DNA from: CAYFZO01 sp965226235
GTDB taxonomy: Bacteria; Pseudomonadota; Gammaproteobacteria; Poriferisulfidales; Oxydemutatoraceae
Reading direction: 5' to 3'
Assembly: GCA_965226235.1 (NCBI GenBank)
Contig: OZ245335.1
Span: 248,001 to 312,000 of the forward strand
DNA: 64,000 nucleotides
Below, one piece after another: positions 44,243-52,650 of this stretch (the first letter of the stretch is position 1; each line of letters starts with the position of its first letter). Both the position numbers and the translations under genes were made by a program. The notes under the pieces were generated by a model. It did not search any database. It had not been told where the DNA came from and saw only the letters and a program-made list of their open reading frames with translations.

Positions 44243-44966
44243 CGGCCTGTTCCTCCGTGACCAGCGTACCCACTTCCTCGCCGCGCACGATTTTGCTAAT
44301 CTCTCCGGGCTCAAAAATGTTGAAAACTCTCACCGGTATGCCATTCTCACGGCACATCACTATCGCGGTGGCGTCCATTATCTCGAGGTGGTCTGCGAGC
44401 ACGCGGTCGTAAGACACACGCCGATAAAGTCTGGCTCCTGGGTCCTTCACCGGGTCACTGTCATAAACCCCGTCCACTTTGGTTGCCTTCAATAGCAACT
44501 CGGCATCCATTTCGGTCGCGCGCAGACTGGCCGCCGTATCTGTAGTAAAAAAAGGATTACCCGTGCCCGCGCCAAATATGACGATACGTCCCTTCTCAAG
44601 ATGTCGCAGCGCGCGACGGCGGATATAAACCTCGCAAAAATTGTTCGCCTGCAGGGCTGACATGACACGCACTTCGGCACCCGATTTCTCCAGCGCATCC
44701 TGCAATGCCAACGCGTTGACAAGCGTCGCCAGCATTCCCATGTGATCACCGGTTACCCTGTCTATGCCGGAATCGGCAAGGCTCTTTCCACGCACCAGAT
44801 TACCTCCCCCAACGACTACTGCCAGGGAGATTTTCGAGGACCATGCCGCAATAATCTCGGTGGCGAGATAGGACAGAGCCTGGAGATCCAGTCCCTCGCC
44901 GGAGCGGCTCGCGAAAGACTCGCCGCTGAGTTTAAGCACTATACGGCTGTACCGTTTCTGCGCCAC
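44235..44966 (-). CDS. pyrH: Uridylate kinase
   Basis: Phosphorylates UMP to UDP; a hexameric amino-acid-kinase-fold enzyme regulated by GTP and UTP. The 243-residue protein has RIVLKLSGESF, VVVGGGNLVRG, GTGNPFFTTDTAA and the C-terminal VRGEEVGTLV. It lies in the rpsB-tsf-pyrH-frr order, 47 bp after tsf. Confidence 0.96.
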   Translation of the reverse strand: MAQKRYSRIVLKLSGESFASRSGEGLDLQALSYLATEIIAAWSSKISLAVVVGGGNLVRGKSLADSGIDRVTGDHMGMLATLVNALALQDALEKSGAEVRVMSALQANNFCEVYIRRRALRHLEKGRIVIFGAGTGNPFFTTDTAASLRATEMDAELLLKATKVDGVYDSDPVKDPGARLYRRVSYDRVLADHLEIMDATAIVMCRENGIPVRVFNIFEPGEISKIVRGEEVGTLVTEEQADA

Positions 44967-45013
44967 TCAAAAACCTGTCTTCATCCAGTAGCGCAGCAAC
45001 AGACTCTACCGCA

Positions 45014-45898
45014 TCAGTCTGTTTCCGCTGCTTTACGCTGCGCCTTGACTTCCTCCGCAAAGTTCTCTTGCTTCCTCTCGATACCTTCCCCGACTTCAAA
45101 GCGATAAAAAGTATTGACCGTAGCATTGTGAGACTTCAGGAGTTTTCCGACCAATTGATCCGTGTCCTTGACAAAAGGCTGGCCCAGCAAAGTCACTTCA
45201 GCCAGAAACTTGTTAAACCTGCCCTGCACGATCTTCTCGACAATCTCATCCGGCTTGCCGCTTTGCTGCGCCTGTGCCCGCAGCACGCTTTTTTCTTTTT
45301 CTACAACATCCGCGGGAACCTCTTCGGCCGATACGTACAACGGCCTGCTGGCGGCAATATGCAACGCGATATCGCGGGCAAGCACCTCATCACCGCCACT
45401 CATGTCTACCAAGACGCCGATAGAGCTGCCGTGCAAATAAATGGATGCGACGTCTCCGTGCAACTTCACATGCTGAAACCGCCGAATCCGGGTGTTCTCG
45501 CCTACTTTGGCAACCAGCTTGAGACGTGCTTCCTCAACGCTACTCCCTTGCATCGGCAAAGCGGACAGTGCCTTCAAGTCGGTGGGCGCGTGCTGCAGGA
45601 TCTCTTGAAGAACCGCTTTGGCAAACTCCAGAAACGGAGCGCTGCGCGCGACGAAATCGGTTTCACAATTGACTTCAAGCAGTGCGCGCCCGATTCCATT
45701 GTCGGTGTCTGCCAAAACGACTCCTTCAGCCACCGTACGCCCTGACCTTTCGCTCGCACGCACCTGTCCCGATTGACGCAACAGCTTGATCGCGGTATCC
45801 ATATCACCCTGCGCCTGTGCAAGAAACTTCTTGCAATCCATTATGCCAACGCCGGTTCTCTCCCGGAGCTCCTTGACCATGGTAGCCGTGATCTGCAT
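45014..45898 (-). CDS. tsf: Translation elongation factor Ts
   Basis: Nucleotide exchange factor for EF-Tu. The 294-residue protein begins with a UBA-like N-domain (VKELRERTGVGIMDCKKFL), contains the conserved EVNCETDFVARS core and two dimerisation-type subdomains. It follows rpsB by 3 bp, so the two are cotranscribed. The C-terminus is slightly longer and more charged than in E. coli. Confidence 0.96.
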   Translation of the reverse strand: MQITATMVKELRERTGVGIMDCKKFLAQAQGDMDTAIKLLRQSGQVRASERSGRTVAEGVVLADTDNGIGRALLEVNCETDFVARSAPFLEFAKAVLQEILQHAPTDLKALSALPMQGSSVEEARLKLVAKVGENTRIRRFQHVKLHGDVASIYLHGSSIGVLVDMSGGDEVLARDIALHIAASRPLYVSAEEVPADVVEKEKSVLRAQAQQSGKPDEIVEKIVQGRFNKFLAEVTLLGQPFVKDTDQLVGKLLKSHNATVNTFYRFEVGEGIERKQENFAEEVKAQRKAAETD

Positions 45899-45901
45899 GG
45901 G

Positions 45902-46891
45902 CTAATTCTCCTGCGTGTGGTCTTCTTGCGAGGTATCCTCACCTGCATCGGGCAAAGACGCTTCCCCCTTCTCTGCCTCTGCCACACTGCCATCAGCGCT
46001 TTCTTGCTTATCTTCCGGATTTTCCTTGACCGCCACAGAAGGCTTCCGCACGCTCAGGTTTTTCATCCTGACCCGGGGCTGTTGTCCGGCAACTGCCGAA
46101 TCAGGGTCGGACGCTGCTTTTTTGCCGTCTGTGCTCCCGGGGGCAACCTTGATGACACCTTTTACCGCTTCCTTGGCTTCAAGCTCCTCGAGTTCCCTTT
46201 CCTTCTCACGCATCTCGATACCCTCGAGAATGGCATCGGCAACCACGGACGTATACAAGTCAACGGCGCGAATCGCGTCGTCGTTACCTGGGATGACATA
46301 ATCTATCCCCGCGCAAGAGCTGTTCGTATCTACCACTGCCACGATTGGAATTCCCAACTTGAGCGCTTCACTGACCGCGATCTTCTCATGATTCACATCG
46401 ACGATAAACAAGGCCTCGGGTAACCGCACCATGTCCTTGATACCCCTGAGGTTTCTTCCCAGCTTGATGACCTCGCGGGAACGGTTCAGAAGCTGTTTTT
46501 TGCTCATTCCCGGCGCTGGCTCGCCCGACTGCTGTTCTTGCAGCTTGGTATAGCGCTTGACCGACAACCTGATCGTTTTGAAATTGGTCATCATGCCGCC
46601 GAGCCAGCGGTGGTTGACATAAGGCATCTGGCAACGCTCGGCATTCTTCTCGATCGACTCCCTGGCAGCACGCTTGGTGCCAACAAACATCACCTTGCCA
46701 CCCGAGGCTCCCAACGACTTGAGGTAGCCCAGTGCCGAGTTGAGCATCGGCAATGTCGTATCCAGGTTAATGATGTGGATTTTGTTGCGTTCCCCATAGA
46801 TGTAAGGAGCCATCTCCGGGTTCCAGAACCGTGACTGGTGCCCAAAATGGACACCCGCTTCAAACATTTGGCGAATACCGAGTTGAGGCAT
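45902..46891 (-). CDS. rpsB: Small ribosomal subunit protein S2, with long C-terminal tail
   Basis: Ribosomal protein at the back of the 30S head-body junction. The S2 fold is complete (MFEAGVHFGHQSRFWNP, KRAARESIEKNAERC, RWLGGMMTNFKTI, DVNHEKIAVSEALKLGIPIVAVVDTN in parts). After about residue 235 there is a tail of about 90 residues, rich in Glu, Asp, Lys, Ser and Ala and probably disordered, that E. coli S2 (241 residues) lacks. GGAGA precedes the ATG. A promoter and a leader hairpin upstream are listed separately. Confidence 0.95.
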   Translation of the reverse strand: MPQLGIRQMFEAGVHFGHQSRFWNPEMAPYIYGERNKIHIINLDTTLPMLNSALGYLKSLGASGGKVMFVGTKRAARESIEKNAERCQMPYVNHRWLGGMMTNFKTIRLSVKRYTKLQEQQSGEPAPGMSKKQLLNRSREVIKLGRNLRGIKDMVRLPEALFIVDVNHEKIAVSEALKLGIPIVAVVDTNSSCAGIDYVIPGNDDAIRAVDLYTSVVADAILEGIEMREKERELEELEAKEAVKGVIKVAPGSTDGKKAASDPDSAVAGQQPRVRMKNLSVRKPSVAVKENPEDKQESADGSVAEAEKGEASLPDAGEDTSQEDHTQEN

Positions 46892-46933
46892 TCAAATCTC
46901 CTGTGCAAACAAGGGTTACAACATTCCCGCCGA

Positions 46934-46974
46934 GCGCAACTTCGCGACACCCAATGGGTGAGTTTACGTTGCGC
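46934..46974 (-). promoter_or_regulatory. Nested hairpin in the rpsB leader (t44-like)
   Basis: In the rpsB 5' leader an outer stem GCGCAAC/GTTGCGC encloses an inner hairpin CACCC-ATT-GGGTG. It lies about 43 bases before the start codon. In E. coli the rpsB leader folds into the t44 element, used for S2 autoregulation; position and style agree, but a homology search was not possible, so the family is inferred. Confidence 0.5.
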
Positions 46975-47060
46975 GACCGGTCCTGTGCAGTTTCCCGATC
47001 AACATAACAACCGCAACATCCACTCAATGCCAAGCATAGGGAAACAAGCGCTGAGGTGGC

Positions 47061-47089
47061 AATATAGCAAAGCCCCTGCGGCATGTCCA
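47061..47089 (-). promoter_or_regulatory. Sigma-70 promoter of rpsB-tsf
   Basis: On the minus strand TGGACA and TATATT are separated by exactly 17 bp, and the -10 is preceded by TGC, making it an extended -10. The implied leader is about 160 nt and contains the nested hairpin. This is the best-looking promoter in the window. Confidence 0.7.
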
Positions 47090-47190
47090 GAAATGGATCC
47101 TGCGATGATTCGTACAGCAATCGCTTTCACCCAGGCGGGAGCGATCAATTGGCGTATTGTCCCTATCGAACAAGCATCTTTATCCCGTTC

Positions 47191-47619
47191 TCAAAAAATA
47201 GCAGAGCCGGTCGATGTCTGCAGATGTCTGCAATTTTTCTTGTTGCAATCCACATAGAGCGTCAACCTGCGGTTGACTTTGCTGCCGGATGTCGGAAACC
47301 CCTTGCTTTCGGCCGCTTCACGCAGGTAGCGTTCGATCCTGCTTTCCTGGAATTCGACGATCCTGCCGCATCGAACGCACAGCATGTGATCGTGCTGCTC
47401 TCCACGGTCGAGTTCGTAAACGGCTGTTCCGTGATTGAAGTGGTGGCGGATCACCAGCCCGGCCATCTCGAACTGTGTAAGGACGCGATACACTGTCGCG
47501 AGGCCAATTTCTTCCCCATCCGTCAGTATCTGTTTGTATAGATCTTCGGCAGTTACATGCCGCAGAGTGGTTTTTTCCAGCAATTCGAGAATTTTCATCC
47601 GATACGGGATCGGATGCAT
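47191..47619 (-). CDS. fur: Ferric uptake regulator Fur, N-terminally short
   Basis: Fe(II)-dependent repressor. The 142-residue protein has the winged-helix domain (HVTAEDLYK, GEEIGLATVYRVLTQF) and the dimerisation domain with both structural zinc pairs (CVRCG and CNKKNC) and QHDHMLC. It starts MHPIPYRMKILELL, so homology begins at the second helix; the usual first helix (about 12 residues ending LKVTLPR) is missing. An in-frame TGA lies 12 codons upstream with no other start. An inverted repeat lies over the first codons. Divergent from map, spacer 191 bp. Confidence 0.9.
   Translation of the reverse strand: MHPIPYRMKILELLEKTTLRHVTAEDLYKQILTDGEEIGLATVYRVLTQFEMAGLVIRHHFNHGTAVYELDRGEQHDHMLCVRCGRIVEFQESRIERYLREAAESKGFPTSGSKVNRRLTLYVDCNKKNCRHLQTSTGSAIF
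47596..47616. repeat. 8-bp inverted repeat over the fur start
   Basis: CATCCGAT and ATCGGATG are separated by five bases (ACGGG on the plus strand). It spans codons 2-8 of fur as annotated. It could be a hairpin in the message or an operator; it does not resemble a Fur box. Confidence 0.5.
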
Positions 47620-47755
47620 GAAGAACGTACCAGGACAAAAAATCAGTGCTGCTCAACGGGAATCTATGCCGAAATTACAAATCGGTGAAATTTCCGGGTT
47701 AGGCTTGCCTCGTTTGTCCCATATGTGGTGGACTCATCGATGCTTCGGCATGTTC

Positions 47756-47761
47756 TATAAT
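47756..47761 (+). promoter_or_regulatory. -10 element, probable map promoter
   Basis: A perfect TATAAT 50 bp before the map ATG; a second, extended-type TGCTATAAG follows at 47767-47775. No good -35 is seen for either, so which one is used is open. Confidence 0.4.
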
Positions 47762-47810
47762 TGCCTTGCTATAAGCTGAGAGCTTTCGCCTCCGCAAGTC
47801 TGCCTGACCA

Positions 47811-48656
47811 ATGAAGCAACAAGCTGCCCCTACTCCGGCAAGGTCGCACCTGATCAAAAGCCCGGATGAGATCGAGAAAATGCGCGCGGCGGGTAAAGCG
47901 GCCGCGCAGGTCCTGGAAATGATCGCCGGGCATGTAGCCATCGGGGTCACCACCGAAAAGCTGGACCAGATCTGCGAAGACTATATTGTCGAGGAACTCG
48001 GCTGTATCGCGGCGCCAAAAAACTACCGCGGCTTTCCCAAGTCCATCTGCACTTCGTTAAACCATCAGGTCTGTCATGGCATCCCTGGCGAGCGCGTGTT
48101 GAAAAACGGCGACATACTGAACATTGATGTCACCGTCATCAAGGATGGCTATCACGGTGATTCAAGCTACATGTTTCTACTCGGCAAACCGAGCGTACAG
48201 GCGACGCGTCTGGTCAGAACCGCTTATCAAGCAATGTGCATCGGTATCGCCACCGTCAAGCCTGGCAGGAAGCTTGGCGACGTAGGCCATGCGATACAGC
48301 AATTCGCTGAAAAGGAACGCTACAGCGTCGTGCGCGAATACTGCGGCCATGGCATCGGGCGCAATTTCCATGAAGAGCCACAGGTGCTGCATTACGGGAA
48401 ACCCGATACCGGACTCGAGTTGCTACCCGGCATGGTTTTCACTATCGAGCCCATGATCAACGCCGGCAAACGCCACGTCAATCTACTGCCCGATGGCTGG
48501 ACCGTGGTCACCAGAGATCACTCGCTGTCGGCGCAGTGGGAGCACACGATACTGGTTACCGACACGGGACATGAAATCCTCACCCTGCGTTCCGACGAAC
48601 CATCTTCCCAGGCAGGAGATGAAAGCTCCCGCAGGATCCCCGAGGCATCCCGCTAG
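47811..48656 (+). CDS. map: Methionine aminopeptidase, type I
   Basis: Removes the initiator methionine from nascent proteins. The 281-residue protein has the pita-bread fold and all five metal ligands in context: NIDVTVIKDGYHGDSS (two Asp), GHGIGRNFHEEP (His), FTIEPMIN (Glu) and QWEHTILVT (Glu). About 15 residues at each end go beyond the E. coli length. It starts the map-dapC-dapD-dapE run; glnD, often between map and dapC, is missing. Confidence 0.95.
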   Translation: MKQQAAPTPARSHLIKSPDEIEKMRAAGKAAAQVLEMIAGHVAIGVTTEKLDQICEDYIVEELGCIAAPKNYRGFPKSICTSLNHQVCHGIPGERVLKNGDILNIDVTVIKDGYHGDSSYMFLLGKPSVQATRLVRTAYQAMCIGIATVKPGRKLGDVGHAIQQFAEKERYSVVREYCGHGIGRNFHEEPQVLHYGKPDTGLELLPGMVFTIEPMINAGKRHVNLLPDGWTVVTRDHSLSAQWEHTILVTDTGHEILTLRSDEPSSQAGDESSRRIPEASR

Positions 48657-48682
48657 CCAATCATCCGCACCGCGATGAAACG

Positions 48683-49882
48683 ATGAACAAACGCCTCGGG
48701 TTGTTACGCCCTTACCCTTTCGAACGGCTGCGGCGGCTACTTGCCGACGTGTCTCCGGCGGATCTCGCCCCGATCAGGCTATCGATCGGAGAGCCGCAAC
48801 AGACCCCTCTTCCGGCCGCATTGCACAGCATCTCCCGCCATGCGGAAAAATTTGGCCGTTACCCGACGACACGCGGCGAAGTTGCGCTGAGAGAAGCCTG
48901 CCTCGAGTGGCTGTGCCAGCGGTTTGACCTGCGGCAGGCCAGCCTGGATCCGGAACGCCATATATTGCCGCTCAACGGCTCTCGCGAAGGGCTTTTCTCT
49001 ATCGGACAATGCTTGATCGACGCCACCGAGACCCCGCTGGCCATCCTGCCCAATCCTTTCTACCAGATTTACGAGGGTGCCGCGCTGTTAGGCGGTGCCG
49101 AGCCTTATTACCTGAATTGTCTGGAGCGCAATGGGTTTATTCCTGCGTTCGACGAACTGCCCACGGCTCTCTGGCAACGCTGCCAACTGCTTTACCTGTG
49201 CTCGCCGGACAATCCCAGCGGCACAGTCCTGCCACAGGCGACGTTGCAAAGCCTGATCGAACGCGCGCACCGGTTTGATTTCAACATCGTCTGCGACGAA
49301 TGCTACAGCGAGATCTACCACGATGAAACAACCCCACCGCAAGGACTGCTCGCGGCGGCCCAGGCAATGGGCAATACCGATTACTCACGATGCCTGGCCT
49401 TCTATAGCCTGTCGAAACGCTCCAATTTGCCTGGATTGCGTTCCGGTTTCGTCGCCGGCGATGAAAAACTGCTCGGGCAATTCTTCGCTTACCGCACCTA
49501 TCACGGCTGTTCGATGCCATTGCCCGTACAACAAGCCAGCATCGCCGCCTGGCGCGACGAACAGCACGTCGCTGAAAGCCGGAGCTTGTACAACCGGAAG
49601 ATGCAGCGGTTTATTCAAATCCTCGGTGATAAAATGCAGTTGCGGATGCCCGAAGCGGGGTTTTACCTGTGGCCCGACATTGCAGTCGACAGCGAACGTT
49701 TTTCGCGATCTCTGTACGAGCAGCAGAACGTCGAGGTTCTGCCAGGCAGGTACCTGGCGCGGGAATCCGGCGGTATCAATCCAGGGGCAAGCCGGGTACG
49801 TATCGCACTGGTTGCACCCACTGAGTCGTGCGCGGCAGCGGCTCACAGGATGTGTGATTTTTTAGACGGCTTCAACAGGTAG
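48683..49882 (+). CDS. dapC: N-succinyldiaminopimelate aminotransferase DapC
   Basis: PLP aminotransferase of the succinylase lysine/DAP pathway. The 399-residue class I/II protein has NPFYQIYEGAA, LCSPDNPSG, VCDECYSEIYHD and the PLP lysine in SLSKRSNLPGLRSGF. Being 26 bp after map and 4 bp before dapD makes DapC much more likely than another class I aminotransferase. Confidence 0.93.
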   Translation: MNKRLGLLRPYPFERLRRLLADVSPADLAPIRLSIGEPQQTPLPAALHSISRHAEKFGRYPTTRGEVALREACLEWLCQRFDLRQASLDPERHILPLNGSREGLFSIGQCLIDATETPLAILPNPFYQIYEGAALLGGAEPYYLNCLERNGFIPAFDELPTALWQRCQLLYLCSPDNPSGTVLPQATLQSLIERAHRFDFNIVCDECYSEIYHDETTPPQGLLAAAQAMGNTDYSRCLAFYSLSKRSNLPGLRSGFVAGDEKLLGQFFAYRTYHGCSMPLPVQQASIAAWRDEQHVAESRSLYNRKMQRFIQILGDKMQLRMPEAGFYLWPDIAVDSERFSRSLYEQQNVEVLPGRYLARESGGINPGASRVRIALVAPTESCAAAAHRMCDFLDGFNR

Positions 49883-49886
49883 GACG

Positions 49887-50717
49887 ATGCAGGATCTGAT
49901 TCCCATCATTGAACAAGCATTCGAGCAGCGACGGACCTTGTCTGCAACCAACGCGCCACAGGAAGTCAGGCAGGCGGTTGCGCACTGTCTCGAGGGGCTT
50001 GATTCGGGCAGGTTCCGCGTTGCCGAAAAACAAAACGGCAAATGGCACACCAACCAGTGGCTCAAACAAGCGGTGCTGCTGGCTTTCATCCTGAATGACA
50101 ACCGCTTGATCGACGCCGGCTATACCCGGTTTTACGACAAGGTTCCGCTGAAATACGCCAACGTAGACGCGGAGGATTGCGAGTCGAACGGTGTCCGGAT
50201 CGTGCCGGCGGCGATCGCGCGTTACGGCTCCTACCAGGCCCCCGGCGTAGTGATGATGCCTTGCTATATCAATATCGGCGCGTATGTCGGCTCCGACACC
50301 ATGGTCGATACCTGGGCGACGGTCGGTTCCTGTGCGCAGATCGGCAAGAACGTGCATCTGTCCGGCGGCGTAGGTATCGGCGGCGTTCTCGAGCCCCTGC
50401 AGGCGGCGCCGACCATCATAGAAGACAACTGCTTCATCGGTGCTCGCTCGGAAATCGTCGAAGGTGTGATCGTAGAAACAGGAGCGGTGATTTCGATGGG
50501 CGTTTATATCGGCCAAAGCACGCGGATATTCAACCGTGAAAGCGGAGAGGTCACTTATGGGAGAATCCCCGCGGGAGCGGTTGTCGTGCCGGGGAGCCTG
50601 CCGGCGAAGGATGGAACCTACAGCCTCTATTGCGCGGTAATCGTCAAACAGGTCGATGAAAAAACCCGCAGCAAAGTCGGCATCAATGAGCTGCTTCGGC
50701 AAACCAACCACGCCTAG
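49887..50717 (+). CDS. dapD: Tetrahydrodipicolinate N-succinyltransferase
   Basis: Adds succinyl from succinyl-CoA to tetrahydrodipicolinate. The 276-residue protein has an N-terminal helical domain and a left-handed beta-helix with hexapeptide repeats (GAYVGSDTMVDTWATVGSCAQIG, GGVLEPLQAAP). Length matches the 274 of E. coli. It lies between dapC and dapE, and its end overlaps the dapE start by about 30 bp. Confidence 0.95.
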   Translation: MQDLIPIIEQAFEQRRTLSATNAPQEVRQAVAHCLEGLDSGRFRVAEKQNGKWHTNQWLKQAVLLAFILNDNRLIDAGYTRFYDKVPLKYANVDAEDCESNGVRIVPAAIARYGSYQAPGVVMMPCYINIGAYVGSDTMVDTWATVGSCAQIGKNVHLSGGVGIGGVLEPLQAAPTIIEDNCFIGARSEIVEGVIVETGAVISMGVYIGQSTRIFNRESGEVTYGRIPAGAVVVPGSLPAKDGTYSLYCAVIVKQVDEKTRSKVGINELLRQTNHA

Positions 50718-51855
50718 CGCACTGATCGATGATCCGCTGGCTCTGGCCAAAGAGCTGATCGCTCGGCGCTCGGTAACCCCCGACGACGCGGGTTGCCAGC
50801 AACTGATCGCGAGCCGCTTGATCCCCTTTGGTTTCGCGGCCGAGTACTTCCCTCGCGAGAACGTCACCAACCTCTGGCTGCGGCGAGGCAATACCGAGCC
50901 ACTGCTGGTATTTGCGGGGCATGTGGATGTGGTGCCGCCGGGAGATGAAACGGCGTGGCAATCGCCACCGTTTGTACCGACCGAAAGAAACGGGTTGCTT
51001 TACGGACGCGGCAGCGCCGACATGAAAGGCAGCGTCGCGGCGATGGCCATCGCTTGCCGACGCTTTGCCGAAGCGCATCCTGACCATCGCGGGTCGCTCG
51101 CGCTGCTGTTGACCAGCGACGAAGAAGGAGAGGCAGTGAATGGCACTCGCTACATTGTCGATCAACTCGAGCAGCGAGGAGACAAAATCGACTGGTGCGT
51201 CATCGGTGAGCCTTCATCCGAAACCACGCTCGGCGATACGCTTAAACATGGGAGGCGCGGGTCCCTGACGGGCGAATTGACGCTGGAAGGCAAGCAAGGA
51301 CACGTTGCATATCCGCAACACGCACTGAACCCGATCCATGCTTTTGCACCCGTCCTGCAGGCACTGTGCAACGAAGTCTGGGATGGTGGCAACCAGGACT
51401 TCCCGCCGACGACTTTTCAGATCGCCAGCATTCATGCCGGCGTCGGCGCCAATAACGTGATACCCGCCACCCTCGAGCTGTGCTTCAATTTTCGTTTCTC
51501 GACCGAAAGCAGCGAAGCTTCCTTGCGCGACCGCGTCGAGCAGATACTACGCATGAACGAAGTCGGTTACACGATCGAATGGCATTTGTCCGGCCAGCCG
51601 TTTCTGACCGCGAGCAATGCGCCTTTGGTCAGGAGCACCCAGGAAGCGAGCTTGGAAATTGTCGGCATACAGCCGCGCTGCTCAACGGCAGGCGGCACCT
51701 CGGACGGACGTTTCATCGCGAAAACAGGCACCGAAGTTGTTGAAATAGGGCCAGTGAACGAGAGTATCCACAAGCTCGACGAGCATGTGAAAGTAGCAGA
51801 CCTGGAACCGCTCGCGCGAATATATCAGCGGATCATGGAAAAGCTGCTTGCCTGA
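50686..51855 (+). CDS. dapE: Succinyl-diaminopimelate desuccinylase
   Basis: Di-zinc M20 peptidase-family enzyme that yields LL-DAP. The protein has 389 residues with metal motifs HVDVVPPG, GRGSADMKG, TSDEEGEA (general base Glu), IGEPSS and the C-terminal STAGGTSDGRF. The ATG at 50686 lies within the dapD end; the earlier ATG at 50656 is less family-like. It closes the dapCDE operon and is convergent with the next gene. Confidence 0.94.
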   Translation: MSCFGKPTTPSALIDDPLALAKELIARRSVTPDDAGCQQLIASRLIPFGFAAEYFPRENVTNLWLRRGNTEPLLVFAGHVDVVPPGDETAWQSPPFVPTERNGLLYGRGSADMKGSVAAMAIACRRFAEAHPDHRGSLALLLTSDEEGEAVNGTRYIVDQLEQRGDKIDWCVIGEPSSETTLGDTLKHGRRGSLTGELTLEGKQGHVAYPQHALNPIHAFAPVLQALCNEVWDGGNQDFPPTTFQIASIHAGVGANNVIPATLELCFNFRFSTESSEASLRDRVEQILRMNEVGYTIEWHLSGQPFLTASNAPLVRSTQEASLEIVGIQPRCSTAGGTSDGRFIAKTGTEVVEIGPVNESIHKLDEHVKVADLEPLARIYQRIMEKLLA

Positions 51856-51870
51856 AACAAGCCCGCGCGA

Positions 51871-52650
51871 TCAAGCCTGCTCAAGCTCCCATTGCTCCCG
51901 GAAACGCTGCAGATGCTCGAGGTTCGAGTGCGTCAGGGTGTCTGCGACGCGCCGACACGCCTCCCGATATTCCTGGTCGCTCAGTTCCCCGCGCATCAAC
52001 TGAAATCTTAGATAAACCAGGTACGTGTTCAGTGCGTCTGTTTCACAGTAGTTTCTGATCCTGGCAATGTCGCCCTGCAGATAGGTCTCCCATACATCGC
52101 TGCCGTGCATGTCCTGTTTACCCGGAAAACCCAGCATCTTTGCCACCTCATCGAGCGGTGCCGCGGCGCGCAACTGGAACCCCGCCAATATATCCATCAG
52201 ATCGATGTGCCGCCAGTGAAAGCGTCCCAGGTAGCTGTTATAGCGGAAAGCCCGGTTGCGCTCGCCAATTTCCCAGTAAACCGGCGAGGCAACGCCGTGC
52301 AGCAAAGCCCGGTAGTGCATCACCGGCAGATCGAACCCGGAGCCGTTCCAGCTCACCAGCTCAGGAACAAACTTCTCGATCCCGCGGAAAAAATGCTCGA
52401 TCAAATCTCGCTCGCTTGAATCGGTATCGCCCAGGGACCACACCCTGACCTGGTTCGGTTCGGCCAACACGACCGACACGGCAACGATCCGGTGCAGGTG
52501 GTGAGGCAAAAACTCCCTGCCCGTCTTTTGGCTTTGCAGATGACACATTGCAGTTGCAACGTCCTTGTCGGAGACCTCGGTAAAATCGTGCAGACGCCTG
52601 CCGCTGTCCGTGTCCGGCACGGTCTCGGTATCGAATACCAGGATTGTCAC
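51871..52650 (-). CDS. Predicted 3'-5' exonuclease, PolB-like
   Basis: DEDDy-type nuclease related to the proofreading domain of DNA polymerase B, 259 residues. The metal motifs are FDTET (Exo I), SWNGSGFDLPV (Exo II) and YCETDALNTYLVY (Exo III with Tyr-type spacing). It has no polymerase domain. The GTG start overlaps the cysM stop as GTGA, so it is probably cotranslated with cysM. Its substrate is not known. Confidence 0.85.
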   Translation of the reverse strand: MTILVFDTETVPDTDSGRRLHDFTEVSDKDVATAMCHLQSQKTGREFLPHHLHRIVAVSVVLAEPNQVRVWSLGDTDSSERDLIEHFFRGIEKFVPELVSWNGSGFDLPVMHYRALLHGVASPVYWEIGERNRAFRYNSYLGRFHWRHIDLMDILAGFQLRAAAPLDEVAKMLGFPGKQDMHGSDVWETYLQGDIARIRNYCETDALNTYLVYLRFQLMRGELSDQEYREACRRVADTLTHSNLEHLQRFREQWELEQA

